Assembly (NCBI GenBank): GCA_029204225.1
Contig: CM055095.1
Location: 38,425,305-38,489,304, forward strand
Direction of reading: 5' to 3'
Source: Diphasiastrum complanatum
Lineage: Eukaryota > Streptophyta > Lycopodiopsida > Lycopodiales > Lycopodiaceae
DNA: 64,000 nucleotides
Below are positions 34,452-44,697 of this stretch, piece by piece. The notes under the pieces were generated by a model. That model saw only the letters and a list, made by a program, of their open reading frames with translations, made no database searches and was not told where the DNA came from. A program made the position numbers and the translations under genes. How positions within the stretch are numbered: the first letter of the stretch is position 1; every line of letters starts with the position of its first letter.

Positions 34452-35078
34452 TAGGAGAAGTGTCAGAATATTGAAAAATCTATCTAATGTTGTGAGTATG
34501 GGTCCTAAAAATGCCAAAGATGAATTGAGCTCTTTTGGCTTAGTAAAGACCCATCTTAGAATAAAATAATCAAGGTAGGTAGAAGTAGAAACTCGAGCTA
34601 CCGTAGGAATTGCCATTTGTACTTTACATGCCACATTTAATGCATGAAAAGACTATGTGGCACAATTAGACATAGTGAGGTGGCTTGGATAAGTCTAGAT
34701 AGCTTGAGAGGTAGATCCACAACTCCAATTCAACTTCAAGTAGGAGAAGAGTCCATGGATCTATATATATGTGATGTACTCTCATTGAGAAAATGATGAA
34801 ATTTGTGTGTAATGCAAATTTGGAGACAAGCTCTTTGTGTCCTCTCTCTCTCCACGAGTTTTGTACTTTCTATTTTCTCTCTCTAGCCGAGTAGAGGCAT
34901 TTATAATGCTTTGTCTTATGTTTTGTTGATATATCTTGCTTGTAACACAATAATATTGCTTGTATGATCAGCTTTCCTATTGACAACCAATGCTAGTCTG
35001 ATCTTTATGGTGTTATTGTGCTTAGGAGATCAAAAATACATGTGTAGGATGTTCCACACATGTGAATTCAACAATTCA
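34452..35078 (+). mobile_element. Element E: polypurine tract, 3' LTR and target duplication
   Basis: The tract AGGAGAAG (34453-34460) is followed by the LTR TGTCAGAATATTG...GAATTCAACA (34461-35073, 613 bp). The pentamer ATTCA (35074-35078) follows. The other LTR (47928-48540, minus) is also 613 bp and has the reverse complement of ATTCA at its outer edge (48541-48545), so these are the two LTRs of one element in opposed orientation. A few base differences between them were seen. Confidence 0.92.
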
Positions 35079-35080
35079 CG

Positions 35081-35226
<146 letters not shown>

Positions 35227-35247
35227 ATACATCTAACATTTTCAACT

Positions 35248-36201
35248 TTTGCAGAAGAAGGACCATAAGTTGGTTTCAAGAAAAAGAGTTGCAAGAGAGA
35301 TCGAGAATATTATTGATAGGATAAATCACATGAATATTGATTTTGGATCATCATTGGCCCTAGATGATGCTCTTGTTGATGATGACCCCTTGCATGATAT
35401 AATTAGTTCATCAATGCCTTGTGATTCAATCCATGTCTCCAAATCTCTAGAACGTTCTTACCACCCAACCACACCTATCCTAGATGTTGCACATGAGTCC
35501 TCCATGATACTCCACATGGATTCCACAAACTTGACCACCTCTTTAAAAAAGAGAACATGTCTTGGACGTATTATAACTAGTTTGAAAGATAATTGCAAAT
35601 TACTACGCACTGTCGATGTGTCAAAAGACATTCTAGGTTCTTTGTCTGACCTTCCTCTTCCACCTAGCTTGCAACCATTAGTAAAAACTTTTATTAGAAG
35701 TAGATATTCGTGTTGGCCACTCCAATCACCATTACCATTAAATGGAACACCATTTACATATTGGGGTCGAATGTACATGATCATGCCTAGTGAACACTTT
35801 TCTGAGACTGGTTTGGGCCTTTTTGCATTGAGTAGTATTGAGGTCTCTTTAAATAGTGTTGTGACATAGAAATTGAATTCAAATGCTTGTTCTTTAGAGG
35901 AGCAACGCATGCAAGGAAGCAACATCTCAAGGGCAAATTGTACATACATTGATGGACGTCCATATGTGCATGGAAATATTGCTGCATATATAAATAGTTC
36001 CATTGGCCACCCTCTATTGATGAAATGTGATTTTGAAGAACGCACCAACGGAAAAGAAGAATATTTTACTAGGAATGTAAAGGGCACTTATGTAATGGTC
36101 TATGCCACTAGATCTATCAAGTTTGGGGAGGAATTGTTCATCAAGTCTAGTTTCAACCGTCCTCTACCCAAATGTTTGCAAAAGACAATAAGTCAAATGT
36201 G
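35248..36201 (+). pseudogene. SET-domain reading frame linked to a CACTA transposon
   Basis: An exon starts after the acceptor TTTTGCAG (35241-35248). It encodes KKDHKLVSRKRVAREIENII and a Ser/Leu-rich spacer of 150 residues. The SET core follows: TYWGRMYMIMPSEHFSETG, then GLGLFALSSIEV, a stop at 35867, then YIDGRPYVHGNIAAYINSS and GTYVMVYATRSIKFGEELFI, closing at 36199. In SET methyltransferases the motif R/N-F-I-N-H-S binds cofactor; here it reads AAYINSS, with His replaced. If the block is flipped back, the preceding exon (48833-49003, minus, CACTA N-terminal type) ends in the same phase. It could be a captured SET gene or a decayed host SET gene hit by transposons. Confidence 0.6.
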
Positions 36202-36588
36202 AAGATTTAAATTTTGTTGATATGTAGTGATGTATAATCCATGCATCTTGATTGTATTTGGTTTGTGTCATTAAATATGTCAAATGTTAGGAGCATTATT
36301 CATCATTTGCCTAGATTAAATGTTAGGAGCATTATTCGTCTTTGAGTTCATTGAATGTTAACAAGTTGAAAAGACAAATCTGTCTAATAGATACATTGGT
36401 ATGTTCATGCTTTTTAAACTAAGAGGTAATTTATATTCATATGCAACATTTAGATCTATCAAGTGTTGGGAGAAAATGTTTATCAAGCATTGTTTCAACC
36501 TACTTCTTGTTATTTTGATATATAGGATTCTTCATCCTCATTTAGTGTTGGAGACAATAATCCTCATAATTGTTGACGTAGACGACGA
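36202..36588. other. Spacer with an exact 16 bp inverted repeat at its end
   Basis: No coding signal. TTGACGTAGACGACGA (36573-36588) and its exact reverse complement (36624-36639) are separated by 35 bp and reach into the next exon. The sequence GATCTATCAAG occurs at 36112 and 36452, hinting at a local duplication. Confidence 0.5.
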
Positions 36589-37399
36589 ATGCAATACAAC
36601 GGTCCACATATAAAGCAATTACCTCGTCGTCTACGTCAAGGCTTAAAAGAGATGATGGAAATTGATGAGCGCATTAATCAAGAGACTAATGCATCTGAAT
36701 CTAGCTCATCTAGATCTACTTCTTCGCAAACAAGTTCCAACGATAAAAATGAGCTTCCAATGAATGATGAATTTGAAGTCATGGGAGACATGTTGGATGA
36801 TATGTACGAGAACAATATTGCAACTAGACACAATGAACAAGATGAGGTGGCACTTTTGCCTAAAAAAAAAAGAAAATTGCGAGAAGAATCAAAGACCGCA
36901 TTGTATCTAGGAGCAAAGACATCTCGTTTGGCGACTTCTCTACTTCTATTAAATCTTCAAGCCAAATATAGATGGAGTGACCAAAGCCTCACATCATTAT
37001 TTGAGTAATTTTTTTTCATCTACTTGTCATTTTTGCTTTGAAACAAAATTTTCAATTTGGACATCGAGTGATATTTTTTTTACAATGACTTCTTTTGTCA
37101 TGTACAGACTATTGAAAAACAAAATTCTCCCAGAAGGGAATGTCATGCCTGAGACAAGAGATGGAAGATTTGTGGAAGGGAATAAAAGCATATGACATTT
37201 CGTGCCCCTTACATGAGAGGGAGTTTACACTACATGCCATTGTAATGTGGACAATGCATGACTATCCAGGATTAGGTGAATGCTCAAGTAATCATTCAAA
37301 CAATGTCTATCTTGTGTACATAGGAGTTTGTTTACAGTTACATACAACTAGTAATTCTTGACATTTACATGATATACTACAATGGCTATAATTATTCTT
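36589..37399 (+). pseudogene. CACTA TNP2 transposase, N-terminal and middle exons
   Basis: The first exon (to about 37006) contains DEFEVMGDMLDDMYENN, then KTALYLGAKTSRLATSLLLL and YRWSDQSLTSLFE, which match the TNP2 start (D.M..ML.D.F, L.PG...S.L..LV.L..LK...GWS..S...LL). After an intron-like AT-rich stretch comes LLKNKILPEGNVMPE (about 37110), the usual LP.GN.LP.S block. Near 37170-37290 another frame encodes EFTLHAIVMWTMHDYPGLG, the typical A.L.WTI.DFPA.G motif, followed by GTGAATG, a possible donor. The rest of the gene continues at 21290-19738 across the insertion of element C. Confidence 0.75.
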
Positions 37400-38206
37400 T
37401 GTTGGAAGTATTTCTAGTGAGTGCGGTGGCTAAATCTACTTACGGGTATAGTATAGGGATGTAGAGATTCGTCCACTTTTTAAGTTTCTACAAAAGCTTC
37501 AACAAAAATATGGAGGAATGAGAGCACTAAGGCTTACCCAACTAGTGCCCGAAACGGAAATAAACTAATTAGTAACAACAATGAAAATCTTTGCTAAGGC
37601 TTACCCAACTAGCAAGGTGACTAGACTAATCCTAGATTAACACCCAAAGGGTAATAAAATGAGATTGCGGCTAATACTAAACAAATAAGCAATAATGAAC
37701 ATGCCACAATAAAACCGATGAAAAGGAGGCAAGAGGAGGCCTGAGCACCTTCCCTCAAGCTATGCACCTTTCCAAGGGAAACACAAATGAAATAGAATGA
37801 TAATTCTCCAAAATAGAGAGCAAGATAGCTTAATCTCAAAAGTGTTATTTACAATGCAAATACCTCTCCTTTTATGGCAAGGAGGGTCTTCCATAAGTGT
37901 CTACTAACTTATGGGAATAATCTGTTTCTAGCCTTTCTAGAACTTCTAACTTAGGATTTAGAACTTCAATTTTCTTAACTTAGGACAACTTAAGATAAAA
38001 TATTTCTAATCTTAAGTTTCCTAAGTCTAAGTTCTAAATCTAAGTTTAAGCTATTTTATTATTATTTAAGCTTCTACTCATGGACTCACAAAACACATGT
38101 CATGGCTTGAAGTTTATTGACAGATACTCATACGTGGTCTTACAAAACACATGCCACAAAGTTTTATTATTTTTTTATTTTCTCTGTGTTAGCATAGTTG
38201 CTAACA
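37400..38206 (-). mobile_element. Element C: 3' LTR (inverted block)
   Basis: Read on the minus strand, a polypurine tract AATAAGGAGGGGGATAA (38223-38207) is followed by TGTTAGCA, and the LTR closes with TTCCAACA at 37400 (807 bp). The first 20 bases, TGTTAGCAACTATGCTAACA, form a perfect 8 bp hairpin. The element B LTR also ends CCAACA. Assignment to C rests on continuity: 29417, then (minus) 44532 to 43864, then 38291 to 38207 after removing D, F and the inversion. The 17-mer AAGGCTTACCCAACTAG occurs twice (about 37530 and 37598). Confidence 0.72.
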
Positions 38207-38291
38207 TTATCCCCCTCCTTATTGGATTGGTGGCCCACACCAATCGACGCCTTTTTATCCTGGATTTTTTGTGCTTTTTGGAGGCGAGATT
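38207..38291 (-). other. Element C: end of 3' UTR and polypurine tract
   Basis: 85 bp between the left edge of element F and the LTR of C. It contains the purine run named above and GCGTCGATTGGTGTGG. It ends with AGATT (38287-38291, plus strand), the target duplicated by F. Confidence 0.65.
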
Positions 38292-38951
38292 TGTGAAAAA
38301 TACAGATCCTAAGTGGATCTAAACTCCAAGATCATTGGCTTGAATGCTTGCACTCCAAACTACATAAGCTAGGAATTGGCAACACATTCTATGCTACCTA
38401 GAATGCAAAGAACTTGATCAAAAAGCATTTATCACAAATGGAAACTTCCATAAACATCAAGTGCGGCCCAAAATAGCATTATACAGTCCATAATACATCA
38501 GCCTACCACTTTTGGAAAGCACCTAAGATCATACACACAAAGCTTGAACTCAATCACTACACAATGCCAACAATGGAAGGAGAACCCAATAGAAAAATCT
38601 CTCATTAAGCAAATGAATACAATGGATCTGCTCCAACCTGTTTCTCCACGGCCTACCTGCTATATATAGCTGAGAGAGATGACTCTCTCTCCTCTCTCTA
38701 GACCCTCCTTACCTAAAATATGCCCTATATAGGTAAAATTGGCATATATGTCCAAAATACATGAAAATGGACTCATTTCGAAGGTCTTGAAGTTTGACAC
38801 TTCTTCATACTGAAAAAATACACTTACTAAAAATATCTAGACCTGTTTCACACGTGTGAAAAGTCAGATCCTAAACTATGTGCCATTTTTAGCAATTTTG
38901 GCCTAAAACTAGACAAGGAAATGTTGACAATTTTCACACTCCCTCTTCAAC

Positions 38952-41900
38952 TTAACTTGCTAGTTTTACAACACTACTTTGTTCCAACTTAAGAATGATC
39001 TCCATCATCAGAATAGATCTCTTCTCAAGGATCCTAATATGTACAAAATAGGACACAACATAATTGATATAGATAATAGTGTCCATATAGGATGCTTCAC
39101 TATTTCTTACATCAATTTTACATAGAATCATAAAAATGGTACATGTAAAAGAACATAGAATCTCAATTAATGAATTCCTCCATGTATCCATCTCTGGTTT
39201 CTCTGTAAAATAGCAGCAAACAAGTTGTAAATGAAAGTGATCAACAAGTGTTTGCATGCCTCCTCCACATTTCACTATACATATAGTGAATGCAACATGT
39301 ATCTCCATGAATGAACTTCCATCACCACCTTGCCTTTGTAGATCTTCAATCCATGAAATCCTTTGAGTGAATGAATGCCAAAAAGATGTGTTCCCTACTC
39401 CATTTGAATGACCAAAACCTGAACTTGAAATACTTGAAGTACCTCCACAAGATTTGCACACAACGCTTGATCCTACAATGTCAACAAGTTGCCAATTTGC
39501 CAACACTAGAATACTAGATCTTGAACTTTGTTCAAAAGAAAACATATTGACCACTTCAATACCTTTCAAGATCTGAATGAATTCATGTACTTGATCATAC
39601 AAACCAGCAATGATAACTATTCCATCTCCAAGATCCAAAGGATGCAAAACTATGGAACTAGTTTTATTGAAATTTGACAATTTCAACACATTGACATAAC
39701 AATGTTCATACATGAGATTAGGCAAGTGAGGTAGAGTAAGAAGACACTTCCTTGCAGCTCCAAAGACCTTACTTGAACCTTCAAGAACCTGTAAAAACAG
39801 ATCCAAAACGCCTTGACCATTTGTCTCTTCTTTGATGCTTTTCACTAGCTTCGAATTGCCACTTGTCTCTTGGTGTTGATGAAGCAATCCAAGATCAACC
39901 TCTTGATCTTCCAATAAGACATCAAAGATCTTGCATATGTGAACATCTTCAGATCTGAAACTCTGAAGATACTCCCTCTCAAACACATGATTAAGATCCC
40001 ACAAGATCTCATCAATGCTCAAATTTGACCCTTCACTATAGTTAGTGAAAACAATGCCACCATCATAAACCAAAAGATAGATTCCAACATTTCCATTTAA
40101 CATGAAGTAGAGTAGGTGAAGATGAGTATCAAACCTAATCAAAACAGCCCTCTTGAGTTCATAACAAACCTCAATAAGCTCACCAATGATATCTCCCTTG
40201 CCTTGAAGAAGTTGCCACTTGAGTTGCTCCATGTAGTCTTCTTCAACCAACCTTTTGCCATCTTGACCATGAATGAACAATCCACCACAATCATAGAATG
40301 CTTTGAGTTGATGAAGAGATGTTAGATCCATGCTTTGGATCTTCCCAAGAACCACTCTTCCATTGCCCTTTCCTTCACAAGACTCCCTCTTAATGCTAGC
40401 ACCACAAAAGTTAGAAACCTCCCTCTTGATAGTTGCACCATAAGAAGTAGAAGACTCTTGAATATTAGAAGCCAAGAAAAGAATCCTTAGTACCTTCAAC
40501 ATAAGAGTGATTGAAGTACTCTCTCTTTTCAAACATGAACTTCTACTCAATGATTTAGGTAATGAGTCATATGATAATGATTCTTCCTCACTATCGTTCA
40601 TAAAAACATCATTCAAAGTACATCCTACTTTGAACACTTCACATACTTCTCTTCCTTTTGACTTGTGATCTCCCTCACCAAGTCTCATGATAGAAACCTT
40701 TGATCTACTCTCTTTATGAAGAAATGTGACACCACTTGTTGCACAAATGACTTTATCACAAAAAGATGTAAAAGAACCATTTCCTTCAAGCATGCTCAAA
40801 GCACCATCATCTTTTCCCACATGATTACATACATCAATATGAAAAGAATTAGAAGAACAACCATCTTCTTGCAAAGAATGACACTTAGCATCTCCATCTT
40901 TTTCCATATGAACAAACAAGTCATTAGCAACAATCACTTCCAAAGAAGAATCTTCATCAACTCCATTGATGAAGTTAGCTCCTTCCTTACCTTTTCCATT
41001 TTTGCACTTGCCATCTAGCACCATTGAAGAACCACCAAGCCTTGGAAGTCCATGAGTAGAAGAGTACAAACATGATGCTAATTTAGCTCCACATGACTCC
41101 ATATGACTAGTAGGTAACACTAGTGCATCTTCAAGATCCAATGGATCCAAAAAATTGACCATAGATTCACCAAAGCTTGCCAAGTTAGCACAACAATTAT
41201 CATCTCCAAGAAGTACATTAGATCTCAACCTAGATCTAGCATTTTGTTTCTTATGGCATTCATTTGCAAAATGTCCTTTTATCCCACAATAAAAGCACTT
41301 GAACTTTGACTTATTGTTCTTAGTAGAAGAGGAAGAGGAAGAGTGATCATCATGATCAAAGTTACCACCTTTGGACCATTTCCCTTTGCCTTTACCTTTG
41401 CCCTTGAATTTGCCTTTTGTGAAGAAAGCCTCTTCACCTCCACCTTGCAAGGATGCACCATCAAGCTTTGATTGCAACCTATGTTCTTCAGCCAATAAGA
41501 TTTCTTGCAAGTCAACCACACTTGGCAAGACTCTTTGAATGGCAAAACTTTGCACAAGGTTAGCATGTTCATTTAGCAAACCATTCAACATAACTTGGAC
41601 TATTTCACCATCTTTTATGTTCTCATCAATGCATGCTAAATCATCACTTAGGGACTTAACTCTCAAGATAAATGCATGAGCACTTTCACCCTCTCTTTGC
41701 CTACTAGAAAATATTTGTCTCCTTAGGGTCAATACCCTAGATGTGGACTTTGATTCAAAGAGCTTCTTTAAGGCATTCCATGCCTCACTTGCACTTTGAC
41801 ACTTTCCAACTTCCTTGAGAAGTTCATTTGTAACATTCATTTTAATGATATGAAGAGCCCTTTTGGCCTTCTTATCAAACCTTTGTTGCTCTTGAAGTGT

Positions 41901-42044
41901 GAGAGGTCTCTCTTCAATTTCTGCAACTATGTCCATGAGTTCATTCAACTCAAGTAAGGACTCCATCCTCACTTTCCAAGTAGAGTAGTTTGATGAACTC
42001 AACCTTTCACTAGACTCTAGCATGATCCCACCATTGGAAGCCAT
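38952..42044 (-). CDS. Element F: gag fused to a ~700-residue region of unknown function (1030 aa)
   Basis: One uninterrupted frame from ATG 42044 to the stop at 38952, just before the polypurine tract. Residues 1-200 are a copia gag (ERLSSSNYSTWKVRMESLL, then AWNALKKLFESKSTSRVLTL, then a basic GKGKGKGKWSKG patch near 210-225). It is clearly related to the gag of element E (ERLSTSNYSIWKVRMESIL). A CCHC knuckle, CFYCGIKGHFANEC, sits at residues 249-262. After it there is no DSGA protease site, no HHCC/DDE integrase, and no YVDD. Residues 280-1030 are mixed, with Ser/Gly/Cys-rich parts (SSVVCKSCGGTSSISSSGFG) and hydrophobic stretches near the C-terminus (ILCSFTCTIFMILCKI). I recognise no domain. 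Long openness may reflect recent insertion or selection. Confidence 0.85.
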   Translation of the reverse strand: MASNGGIMLESSERLSSSNYSTWKVRMESLLELNELMDIVAEIEERPLTLQEQQRFDKKAKRALHIIKMNVTNELLKEVGKCQSASEAWNALKKLFESKSTSRVLTLRRQIFSSRQREGESAHAFILRVKSLSDDLACIDENIKDGEIVQVMLNGLLNEHANLVQSFAIQRVLPSVVDLQEILLAEEHRLQSKLDGASLQGGGEEAFFTKGKFKGKGKGKGKWSKGGNFDHDDHSSSSSSTKNNKSKFKCFYCGIKGHFANECHKKQNARSRLRSNVLLGDDNCCANLASFGESMVNFLDPLDLEDALVLPTSHMESCGAKLASCLYSSTHGLPRLGGSSMVLDGKCKNGKGKEGANFINGVDEDSSLEVIVANDLFVHMEKDGDAKCHSLQEDGCSSNSFHIDVCNHVGKDDGALSMLEGNGSFTSFCDKVICATSGVTFLHKESRSKVSIMRLGEGDHKSKGREVCEVFKVGCTLNDVFMNDSEEESLSYDSLPKSLSRSSCLKRESTSITLMLKVLRILFLASNIQESSTSYGATIKREVSNFCGASIKRESCEGKGNGRVVLGKIQSMDLTSLHQLKAFYDCGGLFIHGQDGKRLVEEDYMEQLKWQLLQGKGDIIGELIEVCYELKRAVLIRFDTHLHLLYFMLNGNVGIYLLVYDGGIVFTNYSEGSNLSIDEILWDLNHVFEREYLQSFRSEDVHICKIFDVLLEDQEVDLGLLHQHQETSGNSKLVKSIKEETNGQGVLDLFLQVLEGSSKVFGAARKCLLTLPHLPNLMYEHCYVNVLKLSNFNKTSSIVLHPLDLGDGIVIIAGLYDQVHEFIQILKGIEVVNMFSFEQSSRSSILVLANWQLVDIVGSSVVCKSCGGTSSISSSGFGHSNGVGNTSFWHSFTQRISWIEDLQRQGGDGSSFMEIHVAFTICIVKCGGGMQTLVDHFHLQLVCCYFTEKPEMDTWRNSLIEILCSFTCTIFMILCKIDVRNSEASYMDTIIYINYVVSYFVHIRILEKRSILMMEIILKLEQSSVVKLAS

Positions 42045-43204
42045 GATTCTAATGTTTCTTCAACTTTTAGGTTCTGTCCTAAAGCACTTAGCACTCACTT
42101 TTCTCTCAACAAATGATAGATAAAGAGATCTATGAAGATTTAGGACCCTAAAACACTTCTATCTTGAACCTAGATGGTTTCCAAGCATAGAAAGGAAGAT
42201 TGAAACACATGCAACACTTTGCACACACTAAGAATGGATTACAAAATCAAACCAACCTGAACACACTCTTGCTTAAGCTCTCAAACTTTCCAGCAAGTGA
42301 CCAAATCAAGTTATGGTGTGAAGAGTTACTTGCATTCTTAGAAAATACCCAAAACTAGGATGCCAAGATTACCTAGTAATGAACAAACTTGATCAACATA
42401 TGATCAACACACTAAGATATTGATTCAACCTGTAAAACCACATGTAAACCACACTTCTAAAAGTTTATAAACTCCAGCAAGTGATAAATACAAGATTTAG
42501 AGGTGAATGAATGAGCACACTTAGTGAATCACAAGACTAGCTTCACTATCTTGTCAAATCTTGGTGTTTAGATGTAGATCTAAGATCACTTCACATGAGA
42601 ATGTTCCTCAACCTGTTAAGAACCTGAAAACACACTTGCATAATGGTTAACACCTTCCAGCAAATGCTCCAATCAAATTACATAAGGAGAGTTACTTACA
42701 TGCTCAACAAAGTACACCAAAATTTATGCCAAAATTGATGACAATCTTTACAATATGCTCTTCACAATGGAGCTTACAATATGTTCACCCAAAAAAGGGG
42801 ATCTTTCATCCAAATGGGAGCTTTGCTCAGCCTTTAGGAGAATTACAACTCACTCAAAAGAGCATTTGTCATCCACTTAAGGAGAAGTTTCATCCACTTA
42901 AGGAGAGTGTTCATCCAAGAATGGAGATTGTCAACAATAGGATTGAAAAGAACATTGTTAGTATTGAATATGCACAAGCCTCACAATCACAAATGATTAG
43001 GTGTTATGATCTGATCCAAAATAGTTTCTTTTCAGCCTCTGATCTTCAATAGACCTGAAATATGCTTTTGATCCACAAGTTCAACTCACAAAACAAAGGT
43101 TAGTAAGATTTGATCAACAAAGCAATGCAAAATCATGCTAGAACTTGATCAAACATCCAAATATCACCAAAAATGGAATACTTACTATAAATAAAAGCCA
43201 ACCA
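42045..43204 (-). other. Element F: 5' leader with degenerate tandem repeats
   Basis: About 1.16 kb between primer site and gag start. CAACCTG followed by ACACACTT and CTTTCCAGCAA(G/A)TG recurs three times with spacing about 170-180 bp (42256, 42428, 42608, plus-strand numbering). Near 42870 and 42891 a 21 bp unit with CATCCACTTAAGGAGA is duplicated, with weaker copies at about 42811 and 42912. A 108-codon frame on the other strand (42726-43052) covers these repeats and is not a gene. Confidence 0.65.
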
Positions 43205-43216
43205 GCTCTGATACCA
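43205..43216 (-). promoter_or_regulatory. Element F primer binding site (tRNA-iMet)
   Basis: TGGTATCAGAGC on the minus strand, directly next to the 5' LTR end, complementary to the 3' end of initiator tRNA-Met. Confidence 0.93.
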
Positions 43217-43863
43217 TGTGAAAAATACAGATCCTAAGTGGATCTAAACTCCAAGATCATTGGCTTGAATGCTTGCACTCCAAACTACATAAGCTAGGAA
43301 TTGGCAACACATTCTATGCTACCTAGAATGCAAAGAACTTGATCAAAAAGCATTTATCACAAATGGAAACTTCCATAAACATCAAGTGCGGCCCAAAATA
43401 GCATTATACAGTCCATAATACATCAGCCTACCACTTTTGGAAAGCACCTAAGATCATACACACAAAGCTTGAACTCAATCACTACACAATGCCAACAATG
43501 GAAGGAGAACCCAATAGAAAAATCTCTCATTAAGCAAATGAATACAATGGATCTGCTCCAACCTGTTTCTCCACGGCCTACCTGCTATATATAGCTGAGA
43601 GAGATGACTCTCTCTCCTCTCTCTAGACCCTCCTTACCTAAAATATGCCCTATATAGGTAAAATTGGCATATATGTCCAAAATACATGAAAATGGACTCA
43701 TTTCGAAGGTCTTGAAGTTTGACACTTCTTCATACTGAAAAAATACACTTACTAAAAATATCTAGACCTGTTTCACACGTGTGAAAAGTCAGATCCTAAA
43801 CTATGTGCCATTTTTAGCAATTTTGGCCTAAAACTAGACAAGGAAATGTTGACAATTTTCACA

Positions 43864-44141
43864 AGATTGTTATTGTCGGGAGTGGTAGATGATCGTCCCG
43901 ATGCCCTCCATCATTTGCCACCGTAATTTGTTCAGGAAGGGCATGGGTTTGTATTAATGGAGCATACCCTAGAGAAAGTTATGGGTTCTCCATAGCTCCA
44001 CCATATCAACATGCAAGGCGGAAGTAAGTGCAACGCAATAATAGAGCCTTGCAACGTTGATATGGTCGTCTTGTGTGCGCAAGGGTTTACTGATGTCAAG
44101 GGCAATTGGGGGTGACCCTCGATTCCAAAAACCTCTGAGTT
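43864..44141 (-). other. Element C: 3' UTR after the downstream frame
   Basis: No frame is supported. It follows the end of the C downstream frame and is cut by element F at its AGATT target. The rest of the UTR continues at 38291-38207. Confidence 0.55.
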
Positions 44142-44532
44142 CTACCAAAAATGCCTCCAGGCCAAATTATCCGCAAGATATCTGACATCGCGATCAAGAT
44201 TGCCATGGTGCTTCTGGTAGAAGACTCGACAGTTAGTGACCATGTCTTTGGCTAAGTTGTCGGTATCGACTCCTGTGAGCTTAGGCCAAAAGATTCTGTT
44301 CTTGACCTTGGTGGCAGAAAACGGTTCTCGTCTCGCTACTGGATAGTAATAAGGATTGGTGCACATGTAGGAGGGAGCTTTGAGATACCGTGTCATCGAG
44401 GTCTTATTTTATAGGAAGAGTTGATGGTGCCAGAGAGGTTGTGGATCCAGGAGTTTGACTGCTGCTTTATGTGTTTGACACTGGTCTAAATCTGGCAGTA
44501 TGTAGCCACCTCGCTCTTTCATTGTTGGGTAA
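44142..44532 (-). pseudogene. Element C: downstream reading frame, part 2 (C-terminus)
   Basis: Read from 44532 downward. After removing element D and one copy of its target duplication, the codons continue in frame from 29417. It encodes MKERGGYILPDLDQ, equivalent to the RGGWVLKF motif of element B (pattern K-x-[HY]-P-x4-RGG-[WY]-[VI]-L). A TAA at about 44410 (former CAA) is followed by TRYLKAPSYMCTNPYYYP, FSATKVKNRIFWPKL and a Leu/Asp-rich end at 44142. The complete ancestral protein would have about 870 residues. No enzyme motif is seen. Confidence 0.6.
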
Positions 44533-44697
44533 TGTAGCGCAGACATCCCAAAGGGAGCCGGGAACCACGACTTAGCTTCCCAGCCTTCAACTCTTGCCAT
44601 CGAAATCCACTTGACATACAAGCAGCCAACTTGCCAACAACGATCAGACTTAACCAACTTGAAGTTCCGAAAACCAACATTGAGATCCAACCTGGCG
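44533..44697 (-). mobile_element. Element D: missing right end of the 3' LTR
   Basis: 165 bp matching 30284-30448 of the 5' LTR, in minus orientation, from CGCCAGGTTGG to CGCTACA. It is followed by TTACC (target duplication). On its right (44698) the copia RT of element E begins without transition. Together with 32789-33865 it makes one complete LTR. Confidence 0.9.

Larger units (their letters stand above)
38292..43863 (-). mobile_element. Element F: complete young non-autonomous copia-type LTR retrotransposon
   Basis: 5572 bp. LTRs of 647 bp at 43217-43863 (5' LTR) and 38292-38938 (3' LTR) are identical as far as I can read. Both begin TGTGAAAATT and end TTTTTCACA on the element strand. 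Perfect 5 bp target duplication AGATT at 38287-38291 and 43864-43868. The primer site lies at 43205-43216 and the polypurine tract at 38939-38950. Each LTR has a TATA-like CTATATATAG (43585-43594 and 38660-38669) and a 16 bp palindrome TTTCACACGTGTGAAA (43771-43786 and 38846-38861). The internal region holds one frame of 1030 codons without pol enzymes. F is inserted in the 3' region of element C and is the youngest insertion here. Confidence 0.95.

Noticed and set aside
38952-42044. A host gene of 1030 residues
   Set aside because: It lies between two identical LTRs with primer site, polypurine tract and target duplication and starts as a copia gag.
42726-43052. A 108-codon gene on the plus strand
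   Set aside because: It is antisense to the leader of element F and its His-Pro-Leu pattern comes from a short tandem repeat.
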